Positions 62,705 to 64,000 of a DNA stretch of 64,000 nt are shown piece after piece. Numbering within the stretch: the stretch's first letter is position 1; the number at the start of each line of letters is the position of its first letter. Under the pieces are notes generated by a model that worked only from the letters and a program-made list of their open reading frames with translations, did not search any database and was not told the origin of the DNA. Made by a program: the position numbers and the translations under genes. The stretch is from Pseudomonas fluorescens (lineage in GTDB: Bacteria > Pseudomonadota > Gammaproteobacteria > Pseudomonadales > Pseudomonadaceae): assembly GCF_002837185.1 (NCBI RefSeq), contig NZ_KZ477994.1:1-64000 (forward strand). Direction: 5' to 3'.

Positions 62705-63805
62705 ATGTCCAACAGCTTCCTGAACCCGGTAACCACCCAGACCTGGGCCAATGGTCGGCACATCGTCCGTTGCGTCAAAGTCATCCAGGAAACCTGGGAC
62801 GTGCGCACCTTCTGCTTCATGGCCGACCAGCCGATCCTGTTCTTTTTCAAACCGGGGCAGTTCGTCACCCTGGAGCTGGAGATCGAAGGCCAGCCGATCA
62901 TGCGTTCGTACACCATTTCCAGCTCGCCGTCGGTGCCGTACAGCTTCTCGGTGACCATCAAGCGCGTGCCGGGCGGCCGCGTTTCCAACTGGTTGCACGA
63001 TACGCTGCATGAAGGCCAGGAACTGGCGGTGCACGGGCCGGTCGGGCTGTTCAATGCAATCGACTTCCCGAGCCCCAAAGTGCTGTATCTGAGCGGCGGC
63101 GTCGGCATCACGCCGGTGATGTCCATGGCGCGCTGGTTCTACGACACCAACGCCAATGTCGACATGACATTCGTGCACAGCGCCCGCTCACCCAAAGACA
63201 TCATCTACCACCGCGAGCTGGAACACATGGCGTCGCGGATCGACAACTTCAGCCTGCACCTGATCTGCGAGAAACACGGGTTGGGTGAGCCGTGGGCAGG
63301 TTATCGCGGTTACTTGAACCACAAGATGCTCGAACTGATGGTGCCGGATTTCCTTGAGCGCGAAGTGTTCTGCTGCGGGCCTACGCCCTACATGAGCGCG
63401 GTGAAGCGCCTGCTGGAAGCCGCCGGTTTTGACATGGCCCGCTACCACGAAGAATCCTTCGGTGCCACGCCGCCCGAAGCCCGTGCCGATGCGGTGGAGC
63501 AAGCCGAACAAGCTGCCGACGCACCGGAAATTGATCTGGCGGATCTGCACCAAGTGGAGTTCATTGCGTCGGGCAAGAGCATTCGCGTAGCACCGGGCGA
63601 AACCGTACATGCAGCGGCGGCCAAGCTCGGCCTGTTGATCCCGAAAGCCTGTGGCATGGGGATTTGCGGCACGTGCAAGGTGATGAAGCTGGGCGGCGAG
63701 GTCGAGATGGAGCACAACGGCGGGATCACCGAAGAGGATGAAGCCGAGGGTTATATCCTGTCGTGCTGCAGTGTGCCGAAGGGTGATGTGCGCATCGAGT
63801 TCTGA
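62705..63805 (+). CDS. gbcB: glycine betaine monooxygenase reductase GbcB
   Basis: 366 residues from the ATG at 62705 with GGAG upstream. FAD motif RSYTISSSPS, NAD motif GGVGITPVMSM and CGPTPYM, then a C-terminal plant-type [2Fe-2S] domain with CGMGICGTC and a fourth Cys in SCCSVP. It passes electrons from NAD(P)H to GbcA. Between reductase and ferredoxin parts lies an Ala/Glu-rich linker (about 262-285). Confidence 0.95.
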   Translation: MSNSFLNPVTTQTWANGRHIVRCVKVIQETWDVRTFCFMADQPILFFFKPGQFVTLELEIEGQPIMRSYTISSSPSVPYSFSVTIKRVPGGRVSNWLHDTLHEGQELAVHGPVGLFNAIDFPSPKVLYLSGGVGITPVMSMARWFYDTNANVDMTFVHSARSPKDIIYHRELEHMASRIDNFSLHLICEKHGLGEPWAGYRGYLNHKMLELMVPDFLEREVFCCGPTPYMSAVKRLLEAAGFDMARYHEESFGATPPEARADAVEQAEQAADAPEIDLADLHQVEFIASGKSIRVAPGETVHAAAAKLGLLIPKACGMGICGTCKVMKLGGEVEMEHNGGITEEDEAEGYILSCCSVPKGDVRIEF

Positions 63806-63828
63806 CAGCCGCTCATTAACGCCTGCCA

Positions 63829-63888
63829 GGACGCTCCGCGTCCCGCTTGAGTGGTATGGCTGCATTCCCACGCGGAGCGTGGGAATGC
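63829..63888. repeat. GGACGC and GCATTCCCACG hairpin repeat
   Basis: Two adjacent hairpins: GGACGCTCCGCGTCC at 63829-63843 and arms GCATTCCCACG/CGTGGGAATGC at 63862-63888. This is a different repeat type from the GTGGGAGGGGGC REPs and is common in pseudomonads from general memory. Confidence 0.7.
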
Positions 63889-63901
63889 TCGGTGTGAAGG
63901 G

Positions 63902-64000
63902 TTACTGGGCGTAGATATGTACTACGAAATGCTGGCCTGAGGCTGTCAGTTCATAGACTTTGTCGTAGACCCTCAGCGTCCTCGATGGCTCGCGGATGGT
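63902..64000 (-). CDS. 3' end of an unidentified gene, cut by window edge
   Basis: The last 32 codons of a leftward gene, ending with TAA at 63902-63904. The peptide begins TIREPSRTLRVYDKVYELTA and ends VVHIYAQ. I do not recognise it. In-frame codon use is typical of the genome. The start is outside the window. Confidence 0.6.
   Translation of the reverse strand, partial: TIREPSRTLRVYDKVYELTASGQHFVVHIYAQ

Overview
The window is a GC-rich chromosomal segment of a Pseudomonas of the P. fluorescens group. The evidence is gene content and order (metK, tktA, epd, pgk, fbaA, and the choline/carnitine/glycine betaine catabolism block with gbdR), fluorescent-pseudomonad style REP sequences in many gene gaps, and protein sequences that read as Pseudomonas orthologues throughout. 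All assignments come from reading the sequence and from family knowledge; no database search was run.

Layout. 1-5 kb: mltA, a cytochrome c'-like lipoprotein, a DUF1090 protein and ligB. 4.3-13.2 kb: central carbon and SAM metabolism, with metK and its probable SAH-sensing regulator (sahR-like) divergent from tktA, then epd, pgk, two small lipoproteins and fbaA. 13.2-27.2 kb: accessory and housekeeping genes, including a DUF3077-like gene with a long structured leader, a PL7 alginate lyase, a REC-PAS-GGDEF-EAL protein, a YgjP-like metallopeptidase, a YccS transporter-like protein, a BaiN-type flavoprotein, dbpA, an MdtD-like exporter and an orphan rhlA homologue. 27.4-30.0 kb: an AT-richer two-gene insert whose products share an unrecognised Cys/His domain, preceded by a near-consensus hrp box, so these are candidate type III effectors. 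30.0-32.8 kb: a tldD/pmbA pair.

33-63.8 kb: a nearly continuous quaternary-amine catabolon. Choline enters through BetT or CbcXWV and is oxidised by BetA and BetB under BetI. Carnitine is bound by CaiX and converted by CdhA, CdhC and CdhB to glycine betaine under CdhR. Glycine betaine is demethylated by GbcA/GbcB, dimethylglycine by DgcA/DgcB with a dedicated electron-transfer flavoprotein pair, and SdaB turns the serine made from the products into pyruvate. GbdR is the probable master activator.

The most interesting items are: (1) the hrp-box-preceded effector-like pair, in which one protein keeps a Cys/His pair and its neighbour is a tandem duplication that has lost it; (2) an 840-base convergent intergenic region with four same-strand DnaA-box nonamers inside a degenerate repeat spaced every 150-180 bases; (3) a structured leader with an 11-base perfect anti-Shine-Dalgarno segment upstream of the DUF3077-like gene; (4) possible GbdR operators and palindromes in the betaine promoters; (5) REP hairpins placed inside catabolic operons.
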